From assembly GCA_905160935.1 (NCBI GenBank), contig CAJHZI010000773.1, positions 401,501 to 465,500 on the forward strand: DNA of 64,000 nucleotides. The letters run 5' to 3'. Position 1 is the stretch's first letter. Every line of letters starts with the position of its first letter. Made by a program: the position numbers and the translations under genes. The notes beneath the pieces were generated by a model, which searched no databases, was not told the origin of the DNA, and was given only the letters and a program-made list of their open reading frames with translations. Shown piece after piece: positions 12,136-24,030 of the stretch. This DNA is from Enchytraeus crypticus. Lineage: Eukaryota; Annelida; Clitellata; Enchytraeida; Enchytraeidae.

Positions 12136-15100
12136 GATAATTATATATATGTATAAATAAGTGTATATACATATATATATACACTTATTCATACACATCT
12201 ACATGTATATATGCATGTAGAATTGTATGTATACTGTAAATGTATATATTTGCATGCATATATATTACATATTTAACAGAAATGAAATAATATGCTTAAA
12301 CTAATACCTAATATATCTAAAACTTTGTTGTTGGTTCGGTTCTTGATGACGTTGCCGTGACGCATGAACTGCTGATTAACATTGCCGGGCTGCACATCCT
12401 TCACAATCAGCTGATCATCTATATTAAGTCAGTCAATCAATCAATCAATCGGTCAATCAATTGATAAATCAATCGATTGATCGATATATGAATCAGTCAA
12501 TATATAAATCAATCACTTAATCAGTCAATCAATCAATCAATTAATCAGTCACTCGATCTAATATTAATCCACTAAATTGATGAATTAATCTAGCAATCAA
12601 ATAATCAATTTATCAGTCGATCTATCATTTCATTCATCAAAAAATCATCCATATAAATCGGACATTACTACCGATAGACAGATTGGATGATTTCTATGAA
12701 TCGGTAAATCAATCAGCCAGTCAGTTGTAACGATCGAGGTAAATGTTATCGGCAAGCGATAGAAATTATAATTCAACCTCACTGTTTGTAAATTAATACT
12801 TTAAAGTTTCGGGAAATAATAGGCCTACTTCGCTAAATAATCCTTTATAATTTCTTTAATATCAGAAACAGATATTAGAATTGAACTCTAAAATCGTGTG
12901 CAATGCATTATGCATGATATAAGGACTTAAATTCATTTTTATTCTATTCCTTATTCCGTTAACCCATAAAATTAACGTAATAAAAAGTAGCAAAATAGTA
13001 AAACTCAATAGCAACTAATTTTGAAAAACGAGTAAAAACATCAAATGATGTCTCTTACTCTCGATGGTCAGCGCACAGTTGTTCCACTTTGACCTGATCG
13101 TACCAGTGGCAGGGTCATCGTACCAGATCTGGTTGTCACCCCCATGGAAGTCCCAGGGGATGACCTTTGAACCCGAGCCTCCCTGTGCTTCGATGTCGAG
13201 GGCCAGGCCGCTCAGGACGCTCTTGATCGAGTAATAGCCCTGCGACAGCAAATTTCATATAAAAATTTACAGCATAAACAACAGGTGTAGGCGGCTGATT
13301 AATTACCATCTATTCCTGGGGAAAATATTTCATGGTGAGGTGGGTCCCCACCTGCATCCTTAGCTCCTGACTTATTCGCCTTTTACGTACACGCGGCAGA
13401 TTGTTTGCAGTTGCCCTATTCTGCAGTGGTCCAACCACACCCGAGCATAACGCGGGGACCGAGCACAGTGTCGGCTATGCCATTCTTTAGAAATGGTGCA
13501 CAGAATATTTGAAGGAATGCCTTTTTCAGTATATATATATGGTCGAATTATTTATGGACGTCGAAACAGAGATAATAACTCAGAAGATGATGACAACACA
13601 GTCTGATGACAAGTGAAATGAAATGATGAAAGACAGACAGATGACAGGACAGAAGTTGATGACAGGAAAGTCTAATCATGATGAGGAAGAAACTGATTAT
13701 AAATTCAGCTCAATTAGCTATGTTGTAATTATCTATTAAATAAATATATAATAGACTAACCAAAGGAAATTTAAGCATTCAGTATATAGTAAGAAAAACG
13801 TGATCAATATCATGTGCCAGCACGCTTAAAAGTTAGACAATTGTATCCAACTTATACCAATTCGTCACTCTCAGACTGTCTGTCATTAAATGCAATATAA
13901 TTATTGATATTTTCATCATCGAGCAGTGTTATGGTAAATGTCAGGATGACTAATAAATAGACGATAAGTGTAACATCTGCCACTGCACAGTGCAGAGAGT
14001 GTATAATAGTGTATATAATATTATACACTGTGGCTGCTGGTTTCTGCTGGTAGCATGCATCTAATTTGAGATAAGTGGATGCTCAGTGAAAATGTTCACA
14101 AGTTCACGAATTGGCACTCTGAGGAATGCTACAGAATATATCAGTTTAAAAATGTACTAGACATTAAATCAATTTATTTAATTAATTATCTTTAATTATT
14201 AATTTAATTATTAAGAACGACGACACGAAATCGGATGAGTGTTCTTTTGTACTGACTGGGAAATTGTGATGAACTGTATTTATTAACAGTACGTCACTAA
14301 AAAACCTGTATTGCGCGTGATTCCTTCCCAGACCTCTGAGTCAACTGATTAGGTGCATGCAATATATGCAGCGACTCGAGTGGGACCAATTTATTACTAT
14401 TTTGACTGTTTCTTTTAATAAATGAAGTTCGAAATAATAAAGTTGGATAGAAAAGCCGGTAGATATTAGTGTGCAAATTTTGTTCGCAGTATTAGAGATA
14501 AAGAATATTATATAGAATAAAGCTGGGTAAACAGGATAGTATTCTCATGGAATGACGCCCCTGACCTGTAAATGTTAGTCGAAGCTGAGGAAGGCATAGT
14601 GGCCCACCTCGTCATAACCCGAATCCCCAAGAATAATGGTACATCAAAGGCAACGTTAGATGATTTAAAGATCCACTTGTATGTGGACATGATGATTAAA
14701 ACGGAAGATAGAAATAAGTGGAAGCGCTATATACCATGGACCTACCAGTAGGCAGTGCACTAAGAGAGAGAGAGAGAATATTGCTAGCTAAATATAGAGA
14801 TCGTAAATGAGTTCTTCATAGTGTGGCAAAGGTATGGGGAAATAGGGGAAGGGCATAGCCTTTTGTGAAGGGATTAACGTGTTGATTTTATGGAGTGCTC
14901 TCGCTCTCTCCCTCTGTTGAGCTTTATGCTAACGCATAAATATACCACTTATGCTAACGCTCGGTATATATGAATACATTCATTAGACTTGCCACTTGGC
15001 GGAACACTGAAGAGATAGAGAGAGATAGAGAGTATGACCAAATGGTGACAATTCATGCAAGTTGGTAGATAATACGAGAAGAGACAATTAAAGTTATGAT

Positions 15101-18060
15101 CTGTCAAGAGTTATGAAGAGATAAGCACACACATAGATAGGCCTAACTGTGAGAAGATTTACTATTTACATCAAGGAAGAATTTATAAAATTCAAATAAT
15201 ATCGGCCGACTTTCAGCTCAACTGTGCATAGAGTAGCAACTACGCTATAGTAATGCATATCCATGGTAGTTATCAGACCAATAGTTATCAGACCAATAGT
15301 TATCAGACCAATAGTTATCAGACCAATAGTTATCAGACCAATAGTTATCAGACCAATAGTTATCAGACCAATAGTTATCAGACCAATAGTTATCAGACCA
15401 ATAGTTATCAGACCAATAGTTATCAGACCAATGTTCCGCAGGGTGGCTAAAGTTCACTACAATGTCGCACTATAAAATAAAATATCTACACAATGCAGCA
15501 GTGAATATATTGAAAGAGTCACTCAAAAGCTCTAAAATGATATATATTCGGCCACGTACTTAAATTTCGAGACCTATTTGTCCTGTTCATTGACAGTGCC
15601 ATTCTATACATGTACAGCATATGTATAAATCAACCGTAATGGCTGGCAAGATTTGTAAAGACGTTAAGCTAAACGCAACATTCCATTTTGCAAGTTAAGA
15701 GATATTTAATGAACTGCATGCGCTGAGTAACATAGCGCACGTAAGACTGCGATGCAAGGAACTAGGTTCAAAAAGCAATATTCTGAAAGCAAATCGATAT
15801 ATTTTGAACTTGATATATTGAATCAGAGAAAAATCAGTGTGATTACACCTGAAGACTGCACCATAGTAAGAAACTGAAGACAACATATCGCTGTTAGGAT
15901 TTAAATATTAACATATGTCCTTGATTTGGTTTGACTTGATCAACTTTTGAATAAATGAAAGGAAATCAAAATAAATATTTTACAGTAGTAGTTTTTAATT
16001 TGAGCATTGGATCAGCGGGAAAAATGCACAGTATATGTTAACGAACAAGCGCATATACCGAAAAGAACGGATTTGAACGGAACTGAAAAAGCAGAAGCAC
16101 ATCATCAAAAAACCAGTGGTAAAAAGATACAAACTTGCAATTTGAATTATTTTACATCTTGTTGAATCTTACATTAAAAGGTTGCATTGAGACGGTACTT
16201 TTCAGTTAAGAATTACATTTTATCTGATTTTATCTGATAAGTACTGTCACACAGTTTGAAATGGCCATGATTGAATACTTGGCTATGCGATGTTTGTAAA
16301 ATCTGATATTCTCCACTTTCCTACGCAAAAGAATTTACATAGAATTTCGTTGAATTAAATTTTGAGGTCACATTGAATACGAATATTACTGCAATAGCTC
16401 AGCATAAAATATAACTAAGATAAAGGCCAGGTGCTTGAGTTGAATTTAGGTTAAACACACACAATAGTCAAATGCACACTAATGATGATCGCCGTGATAT
16501 TTTTATACCAAGTGCTTAATAGTTAAAGAATTTAATGAATCGTTAAATTACATTGTTTAATTATATTATGTACTTTCAAAATATTACTCTCGATTAATTG
16601 GCTAGTTAGAGTGAAAGTGAAGAATTTCATTGCAACACTTGACCTATCATTCGAAAACATCGCTTCCTATATATATACAGTGCTTTGGTATCACAGAATT
16701 ATAGTACTGACATCTGACGACTCCAAAAGCTACAGCTCAAAAACTACAGCTAGAAACAACTCCAAAAAACTGCAATTGTGTCTTCTTCATTATGAAGACA
16801 TAATTCAAACACTTCAAGTGGAGTAATTACTTCAAGTTTTTAAGCTTCAGGAATTTGAATAATATGGATCTCCCCAGTGATCTAAACGTAACCGTGGCAT
16901 AACCTATGATCAGCTAGTGAAATTTGTATAAAGTTGTTAAACGTTTTTATCACAAATCAATTAAGAACCGAGGTATTGGAGAATTTAGTGAGAGAAATGT
17001 GATACGAATAACTCCAGAGTACGGATTCTTTGGTTAAATCAAATACCAATCATCAACCAATTAGATACGATTAATAGAATCATAAAAAATTAAATATGAT
17101 TCATAGAATTATGAACCAATTAAATACCACTAATATAATCATCAACGAATTAAATACGATTAATAGAATAATAATTAGATACGATTAATAGAATCATTAA
17201 CTAATTAGATACGATTAATAGAATCATGAACCAATTAGATACGATTAATAGAATCATGAACCAATTAGATACGATTAATAGAATCATTAACCAATTAGAT
17301 ACGATTAATAGAATCATTAACCAATTAGATACGATTAATAGAATCATTAACCAATTAGATACGATTCATAGAATCATAAACCAATTAGATACAAATTTAA
17401 CACACCTGGTATGAAAATTTGCAAAATCTAATTGGACACAAAGCTACTGAGCATTTATGCGTTTTATTCATTTACAAAATATCAAAGCAAAATACTTACA
17501 GCCATATTTGGTTTGCTGCTGCGAAACGGAATGAAGCAGAAAACTGAATGTAGGTTGTTTAAACTGAAACAAAATACATACGAAACATTTTATTAAGTTA
17601 TATTCGGTTAGTCTATATAGAAAAGCTAATGCTTAAATAATATGATAATATTAACACTGTAGCACAATGTAGTAAAGCATTTGTGAACAATTTTCATCAT
17701 TCTTGCTCGTGTAAAGGCTACACCCTAATGCGCGGTGGTTAGAGTATCGGAGGTCCATGGGACCTGACATCCTGGGTCCTCTGCTTATGGTAACAGAGAT
17801 CCCACTACAATTTTGTTAAGTCATCTACCGGAATCTCTTAATTGTTTTTTGATTGAGGATATCTGGTTAAATGGGCGTTTGCTAAATTAATTATATTTAA
17901 TCTGTCTCAATATTAATTGAAGGTTCGCAAAGTCGCACATGATAAATGGAGCCCCAATGTTATTCGTAAGGGCCCGGAGAATTTTTAGAGAACACACAGC
18001 AAATTTATACTTTAACAATGCTTATATATCTAATAGGCTATATGTATATATATATATATA

Positions 18061-18153
<93 letters not shown>

Positions 18154-20699
18154 TGCATGTATATATAAAGTGAACATGAAACTATAGACCTCCTGTAAAT
18201 GTAGATATTTTGCAGTGCAAATAGTGCGAGTGCACAGTATAAGGTTATTTCCACATTATCATATACTTTATTTATACAAGAAATTGTAATGTACAATAGT
18301 ACATGCAATATAATATTTATATTAATAATATCTCGCTTGTGCGCTTATGATCGCGTCAGTTTTAAAGTACGTACAAGTGAAACTGATTTGATCTTGTACG
18401 AATTTAAAGCCGTAACAGAATGTCAAATACAGTAACTAACTGTAGTAAAAGATTTATCTCATCCAATGCTATTAATCAATTCAACTCACACGAATATTTG
18501 CTTTCAATGCTTTCGATATAGTTTTCTGTTTGCGTGATAGTCTGTGCTTTTCTCTTTTATTATCATGTAGGACTTTGTTCTAATTTCCGCCTGAGCCAAT
18601 AATTGGCCAGTTTCACAAGCAGTCGACTGAAAACAATTATTGTCTGATTGAGGTGTTTGAAGTGGTAGAGCTAAATCACCGACATATTTGGATTGTCTAG
18701 ATTGCTAGGATAGCTCTGATAGCGCTGATAGCGCTGATAGCTCTGATAGCTCGGATAGCTCGGATAGCTCGGATAGATAGGATAGCTAGGATAGCTCGGA
18801 TAGATAGGATAGCTAGGATAACTCGAATAGCTCGGATAGCTCGGATAGCTAGGATAGCTCTGATAGATAGAATAGCTAGGATGGCTAGGATAGCTAGAAT
18901 AGCTCTGATAGCTCTGATAGATAGAATAGCTAGGATGGCTAGGACAGCTAGAATAGCTCTGATAGATAGAATAGCTAGCATGGCTAGGATAGCTAGGATA
19001 GCTCGGATAGATAGGATAGCTCGGATAGCTCAGATAGCTAGGATAGCTCGAATAGCTCGGATAGCTCGGATAGCTAGCATAGCTAGGATAGCGCGGATTG
19101 CTCGGATAGCTAGGATAGATAGACTTAGATCTAGTCTACAAATACAAGTGAATTTACTATTTCATAGGTTCAGGGAATCCCAATTATCAAATCCGCCCAA
19201 AAACTAATTGATCTCAAGACTGATCAGAGATAGTAAGAGGGCATGCTTTTAATGTGCTCATATATTCATTTTTTAAAATTTCCTTTACATTTGAAATGAG
19301 ATGTAACACGGTAATCGTGGTCTCTCCCGTCGCTGATATCGCTTTCGAGTGATGAAACTGATGTTAATATTAGGTTTACCTGCTTTAGATATGTGATGGT
19401 GATATGGGTCTTGCTGGACCTACATTCAGGCTTGAATACATTGAATGCATTAATTGAGAAGCCCTCAGATTCAGTTCATATGGAGATACTGAGAAATGCT
19501 GCAACAGCTATAAGTATAACAGAAATGAATATTTTATTGCCCCTTTCGGCCCCGCAAAGTCAAAGCTTCCTTCATAGGAACCTTTTAACACCTTGGGATT
19601 TTATGTTTAATTTAATGCTGTCAACACTCGGTATTACAAAATTGTCAACTATCCATGAACTAACCGAGCCCGAGGTAGTTTAAATTGGTTCAGTGACGCG
19701 TAGCTAAACAATCATCATCATCATCGTCATTGTCGTCGTCATCTTCTTCTTAATAATCTTCTTCTTATTATTGTTGTTCTTCTTCTTCACCACCTAAATC
19801 CCAGTTTAACTGAGGTCGGCTTGCAAGTAGACTTTCTCCATTAGTTTTAGACAATTTTTTAAATCAATTTCTGGGCCAAGGCACTCACAAATCGAATGCC
19901 CCTTATGACGTTGGTTTGGATCTTAGTGTTTTTGCGCCCTTTACGACACTTGCGGTCCACGGCTGGTCTATTCTTCAGCAGCCCGGACATAACACGGGTA
20001 AATGCACAGCGAAGCGTTATGCGTCTCGCCCCGGATTGTTCTTTGCAGGCACTGATCAACTATTGATCAGCGCCTACAGTCACAGTTCAATTCCTTTAGC
20101 TCTATGATTTGCATGCACAATTGAATGGAATCTGGCCTTGATGTGAACCTATAAGATGATTGTCTTCATTGTATCCTGGCAGCTCTTCGTTACTGGCTCC
20201 ACTGTATCGACTTCACTGACTAGGTTACTCCCAATCTTGTGTGGAGAACTATCTCAGTAGTATTTCGTTTGTTGAATAGAGAATAAAAATGATTTGGATT
20301 TAAAAGAATAATACAAGCAATTAAAGCAGAGACAAATGGTCTCTGTAGGATGCCTTGGCATGAAAACCTTTGAAAATGAGCCTTAGAACGTGCAACAGAC
20401 TTTCAATAATAATTCTTCAGTTTCTGCATTCACTACATTCGATCGTTTGTATTGACTGTTAATGCTTTCAATGAATCATTAAAAGTAATTTATCGTTGGA
20501 TTTAAATGCATGACACTGCCTGTTGATGATGCTACCCTATGTGTCTAAGCGCTAAATTAAGCCATTTCCTCTTTTGTAGAAATATAGTAATTTGCTTACC
20601 TGCACGCGAAGCTGATGCCCTGGCGACAGTGAGTAGACACAGTAGACTGTGGACTGAAAGCAGGGCGAGCATGCGCAGTGCATTCAGCAGACACGTCAT
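9943..20699 (-). CDS. Ricin-B-type double beta-trefoil lectin, gene 2
   Basis: Exons on the minus strand: 20699-20600 (candidate signal peptide), 17543-17500, 13239-13059, 12418-12308, 11623-11491, 11111-10924 and 10139-9943 with the stop. All borders are GT-AG and phases close throughout, giving 317 aa from the distal ATG. Six trefoil repeats make two domains; QxW-type motifs seen are NQIWY, NQQF (degenerate), [20 protein letters not shown] and NQKWRLEYA. The distal exon starts [18 protein letters not shown], a good hydrophobic signal followed by small residues for cleavage. However, the 44-nt exon 2 holds an internal ATGGCT that splices to GGC TAT TAC, giving MAG-YYSIKS. This matches the MAG-RYY of gene 1, so a cytosolic 271-aa product starting at 17505 is equally possible. 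Sugar specificity cannot be read. Exons 3-7 are secure; the link to the 20.6-kb exon rests on phase only. Confidence 0.82.
10219..10350 (+). repeat. (ATC)n plus dispersed 3'-end repeat
   Basis: A (atc)n stretch is followed by ttaaatcccagtttaattag. The same junction, (atc/ttc)n then aaatcccagtttaact, recurs at 19.70-19.81 kb and, reversed, at 23.95-24.03 kb. These look like 3' ends of one retroelement family. Confidence 0.55.
11116..11145. repeat. (CAAT)n beside the acceptor of gene 2 exon 6
   Basis: A run of caat units lies four bases beyond the 3' splice site at 11112. Read on the minus strand, the intron ends in (gatt)n followed by tcacttcag. Confidence 0.85.
11917..12172. repeat. (TA)n-rich tract
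   Basis: Roughly 250 bases of interrupted TA/TG dinucleotides in intron 4 of lectin gene 2; further AT-alternating sequence extends to about 12.27 kb. Confidence 0.93.
12425..12600. repeat. (CAAT)n-derived repeat beside the acceptor of gene 2 exon 4
   Basis: Degenerate caat/gatt tetranucleotides start six bases from the 3' splice site at 12419. On the minus strand the intron therefore ends (gatt)n gactgacttaatatag. Confidence 0.85.
13325..13490. repeat. Dispersed repeat fragment
   Basis: The motif gccttttacgtacacgcggcag and its flank resemble segments at 5.16 kb (gtcgcctcgtacgacacgcg), 19.94 kb (gcgccctttacgacacttgc), 32.61 kb and 57.17 kb. It is a repeated family of unknown type, probably part of a retroelement 3' region. 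Confidence 0.5.
14600..14775 (+). mobile_element. 5'-truncated LINE tail (family T)
   Basis: The plus strand carries the family-T C-terminus (thirteen bases of ttagatgatttaa, then the ataccatggacctacc-agtaggcagtgcact end), decayed by stops. It lies in intron 2 of lectin gene 2 and is opposite in orientation to most copies. Confidence 0.7.
14815..15025 (+). mobile_element. SINE-A copy
   Basis: Contains gggcatagccttttgtgaag then ggattaacgtgttgat, followed after an insertion by gacttgccacttggcggaac. This order (gcatagcc, tttgtgaagggattaac, ttgttaatc, cttgccacttgg) recurs at 50.9, 56.5, 59.7, 60.7 and 61.6 kb. The approximately 55 bases between the two blocks are foreign to the family. Confidence 0.65.
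15268..15433. repeat. Perfect 15-bp minisatellite
   Basis: Eleven copies of agttatcagaccaat with no mismatch. The unit length keeps three frames open on both strands, which makes long spurious ORFs. Perfection suggests recent expansion. It lies in intron 2 of lectin gene 2. Confidence 0.96.
17040..17398. repeat. 30-bp minisatellite
   Basis: About eleven copies of a 30-bp unit (ccaattagatacgattaata then gaatcattaa), degenerate on the left and nearly identical on the right. The array ends about 100 bp from exon 2 of lectin gene 2. Confidence 0.92.
18045..18157. repeat. (TA)n microsatellite
   Basis: Two TA tracts separated by a short interruption, inside intron 1 of lectin gene 2. Confidence 0.94.
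18700..19125. repeat. 10-bp minisatellite
   Basis: About 42 tandem copies of a decamer of the form gatagctngg/atag. A unit of ten leaves all frames repeating every 30 bases, giving AILAIRA- or ARIARI-type spurious ORFs of about 100 codons on both strands. Confidence 0.94.
19310..19392 (+). mobile_element. SINE-B 3' fragment
   Basis: Carries cgctgatatcgctttcgagtg, then atgaaactgatgttaat and ggtttacctgc, diverged from the copy at 49.74 kb. Confidence 0.55.
19700..20000 (+). repeat. Dispersed retroelement-end repeat with (ATC)n start
   Basis: Begins with (atc/gtc/ttc)n, then aatcccagtttaactgagg, and later gcgccctttacgacacttgc and agcccggacataacacgg. The same three blocks occur in the same order in part at 10.2 kb and 32.4-32.67 kb. 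Confidence 0.55.
20600..20699 (-). CDS. Candidate signal-peptide first exon of lectin gene 2
   Basis: The minus-strand ATG at 20699 opens 33 codons plus one base and ends at a strong donor (GCAG, then gtaagc). The peptide [18 protein letters not shown] continues [12 protein letters not shown], a clear hydrophobic core with small residues near the end. A TATAAAG lies 42 bases upstream of the ATG. Phase 1 fits the 44-nt exon 17543-17500, but that exon also has its own conserved ATG, so this exon could instead belong to an alternative transcript or to another gene. Confidence 0.5.
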
Positions 20700-20740
20700 A
20701 TAACCACGTGACCTGGGATGAGCATTGCACGGTTTGGCGT

Positions 20741-20747
20741 CTTTATA
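20741..20747 (-). promoter_or_regulatory. Candidate TATA box
   Basis: TATAAAG on the minus strand, 42 bases upstream of the candidate first-exon ATG. A start site 25-30 bases downstream would leave a 5' leader of about 15 bases. Confidence 0.45.
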
Positions 20748-21439
20748 CGTGGTGCGTTTGTCGATAGGCAGCCCTAACTAGAATTAATTTTTACGACGTC
20801 TGAAAAATTTGTAATATTAAAATATTGAAATGAATAAGTTGATGATATAAAGTGGAAAACGTGTGCAATGGCCCTGCCGTTGAACACTTCACTGGGGTTA
20901 GATTACGAGATATTTATGATCCTTTGAGAATTTAATTGAACGTTGAATTAAAAATCTCAAACTTCTGAAATTTCAGTGTATCTTCAATTTGAATTTATCT
21001 ATAGGTTGAACTTTTATTAAGCCATTTATCAAGCAATTAGGTCTAATCAGGTTAACAATCGAATAGTATTCGTAGAGGTGCTCGCGCAGGGATCGTAAAG
21101 GTATCACTAATCATATATGTACAAGTGTACATAAATATTACCTTGGAGTAAACCCGTTAAGCAATTTTATGCACATTAATCAGGTACGTATCTTAATAAG
21201 TCGGGCACCATCTTTAAATTTAGCATACTAATCTCACTATTAACGCTTTGCAATTCACATATTTCATTATGAAATTATTGCGTTTAAGTTGATCAACTTG
21301 AAGCCTGTCATTATTTTTTTCAATATTCGCTTTAAATCCGTTATTTTGAAAAATTCAAAAATTCACAGCTTTCTATAGGGCAGCACTTACATGTAACTAT
21401 CTAGTATACCATTCGTAAAAATAGCCAAGTAGGCAATGA

Positions 21440-22240
21440 GAACAAACTCTATCTATCCGAAAATGTTTTCCTTAGAGCAAACAACGGTTCAAGAGCTCAG
21501 TAGATAGATAGGATCATGGAATTGATTCTTTTTATGTTTGTGGACTTCGAGAAGGCCTTTGGCAGGAATGATTGGATACCGATGATGAACATATTTAAAG
21601 GATGGAAATTGGCAGGAGAGATAGATGGTTCATTCTAAATAAACTGTCACATGAAACCAAAAGCTGCAATCAAGATCCAACAAAATACTCATATGAATTT
21701 GAAATAGGACGTGGAGTAAAACAAGGTTGTAGCATTTCACCCCTATAGTTTAACATTTATGCAAAAGCAATGATGGAAGAAGCCAGGGAAGACATTGAAG
21801 AAGGCATAAAAGTACGAGGTGAATTCTATAAATATATGAGCCTTGCAGATGATAAACGAATAGTAACGGGAAGCGATAATGGTCTGCAGAAGATAATGGA
21901 TAGTCTGAATGATACAGCATTGAAATTTGTATGAATATTAACATCAAGTACATAAAGAGATGAGAGTGTCCCAGGAAAGAGGTAAAGTCAAAATTTCAAT
22001 AAATAGTGCGAGATTGGAAAACGAAAGGATTTTCAAATATTTAGGTCATATTATAACACAGGATGGGAAATGTGAGACTGTAATATGCAGTAGGATTGCA
22101 TAAGCAAAAGAGGTATTCGGTAATAGAAAAGAAATTTTAACAAAAATTTAAAGAAAGCCACAAAGATAAAGATAATAAAAGTCTTGATATAGACCACGCT
22201 ATTATAAGGATGTGAAACATGAACCTTAATGGAGAAATAT
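21440..22240 (+). pseudogene. Decayed LINE reverse transcriptase
   Basis: Fragments in several plus-strand frames give, in order, a motif A remnant (FVDFEKAFGR), GVKQGCSISP (motif B region), SLADDKRIV (the catalytic ADD box), FKYLGHIITQDGKCE and a CETWTL-like end just before 22.24 kb. Many stops and frameshifts interrupt it. The block order and the ETWTL junction suggest the same family T as the C-terminal tails at 40.1 and 62.3 kb, of which this would be the missing upstream part. Confidence 0.75.
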
Positions 22241-22589
22241 ATCTGGATATATTTTGAAAAGTCCGAACCTCTATGCTCGTTCAACTAATCTACTATTATA
22301 AGGAAATACACATCGGTGAGCGTGCTTGAATTTTGTGGCTGCAAATGTGCTGCATAAAAACCTTGATTGTGTCTTTTGATATTTTTCTTTTAAATGCTAA
22401 TTTTCAATATTAGGAATTTCGTAATAACACTATATCATCTTAATTGAGTGCCTTAGACCTGACATCGGTTCTAGAGCTTAGCAGAGTATATGAGCAATCG
22501 TTATTGTTGGCTAAGGATAATTAGGATGTAATGATACAGTGATCAGTAAGGATGGCTATGGTCAGTCTATCCTTCTGTTACCTAGTCTT

Positions 22590-22800
22590 CTAAATTATTT
22601 GTTCCTGTGAGACCTACCTTACCTTTACTCTCAAGACTATCTAATCGTTCTTTCCAGCTTGCTGCAGCACAGATCTGGAATTCTCTTACATACACTCTTC
22701 GGAGGTTGTCATTTGAATAACATCGGCCTTTGCTTTCCTATAAGCAGTTCCATTGGCAGTTAAACCTGCCTTTTCAATCTATCTTTTTCACTCAAGTGTT
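22590..22800 (+). pseudogene. LINE ORF2 C-terminal remnant
   Basis: The plus strand reads RSFQLAAAQIWNSLTYTLRR, then after a break HWQLKTCLF-like sequence. This is the usual C-terminal signature (RSF-AAP-WNSLP, then FK-LKTxLF) of CR1/Jockey-type ORF2 proteins. It may belong to the same family as the RT piece at 52.69 kb. Confidence 0.6.
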
Positions 22801-23954
22801 CATGAGTTGTGACCAGTACGCAAATCTCCCTTTCTTTAATTCCCGTTATCTTTGGTCTAGTTCTCTGAATTTTGGAATTTTGGACGACTTTATTGAGGAA
22901 TTAAGTAATAAAGATATTGATTGAGCCATTGAACTTCTTAAATCCAGCCTTTCTTATCCCCAGAATGAAAAGTTCGATAATTCATTCATAGTTCAGGTAA
23001 AATATCTGCTTGCATTCAGAATAATTCATCAGTCTACAGTATACCGCAGCGTTACCGCAGCGTTATATAGGTGCAGTGTTACCACGCATGTACAAGTCGC
23101 ACAGCTTAGAGTCTGCATGAGAACATCCCATGATCTGCGGGCGTCCCGTGTGTGAACTCGCAGCCAGCAACAGTCGCTAAAACAACAATTGAGTCGTCTC
23201 GTACGTTGTGACGCATGGCTAAACTAGACCGATACGGCACATGCGTATTCATGCACACACCTACGACTAGCAATATACTTCGATAGATCGGCCTACAGCA
23301 GCGGTGAGGTTACTAAGAGAGAGGGAGAGGAGAGAGAGAGAGCAGTGCCAAAAACTTTCCATTAGTGCAATAATATCTTCACACATGAATGGCTTTCTCG
23401 AAGTATCTGGGTTTATTTATTAGAAATCTAGGCATTACATTTGATCGAATTCGATTTAATAGCGATATAATATACGATGCTATATTCAACATTTACTTGT
23501 TAAAAGTAGTATAAAACAACAGCAACATTTGAGTTCTACTGCCATCAGTGACAGCATTACCTTCGAGACATTAAACATTTTCATTCAGTTGTATCATCGG
23601 CGAAAATAGAAAAATCAAAGAGACTACAGTAAATGGCTACTTTGCAGAATGCAGTAAAAAGAAAAATATATAATCACAACCAGTTGGGCAAAACTTCTTC
23701 GTGAGATTAAAAAAATTCTCAATCGACCAATCGATAGAAATGTTACAAAATGTCTTCATTCAATTAACATTAAATGAGTGAACAACTGCTGTAAAATTGT
23801 TAATTGAAATAGTATCCATTAATCATTTATTAAGGCTCTAATTTAATAATCAGCAAAAGCACTAAAGATCCAAACCAACGGCAGTAAGAGCATTCTGTTT
23901 GTGACCTCATAGGCCACATAAATTGCAACAAATTTTTTTCAAAACGAATGAAAA

Positions 23955-24030
23955 CTCGTATCCCGTTCATAGTTAAACTGGGATTCAAGGGAAGATGATG
24001 ATGATGATAATGATGATGATGAAATTGATC
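23955..24030 (-). repeat. (GATGAT)n plus retroelement end
   Basis: On the minus strand (atc)n is followed by cttgaatcccagtttaact, the same junction as at 10.22 and 19.70 kb. Confidence 0.55.

Noticed and set aside
15245..15475. Three overlapping ORFs of 65-70 codons
   Set aside because: Caused by an uninterrupted 15-bp repeat that contains no stop in any of several frames.
18697..19207. Long ORFs on both strands (AILAIRA/ARIARI repeats)
   Set aside because: They are translations of a 10-bp minisatellite; no start context, splice sites or domain.
19393..19683. 96-codon plus-strand ORF
   Set aside because: Begins next to a SINE tail and shows no recognisable domain; no supporting splice sites.
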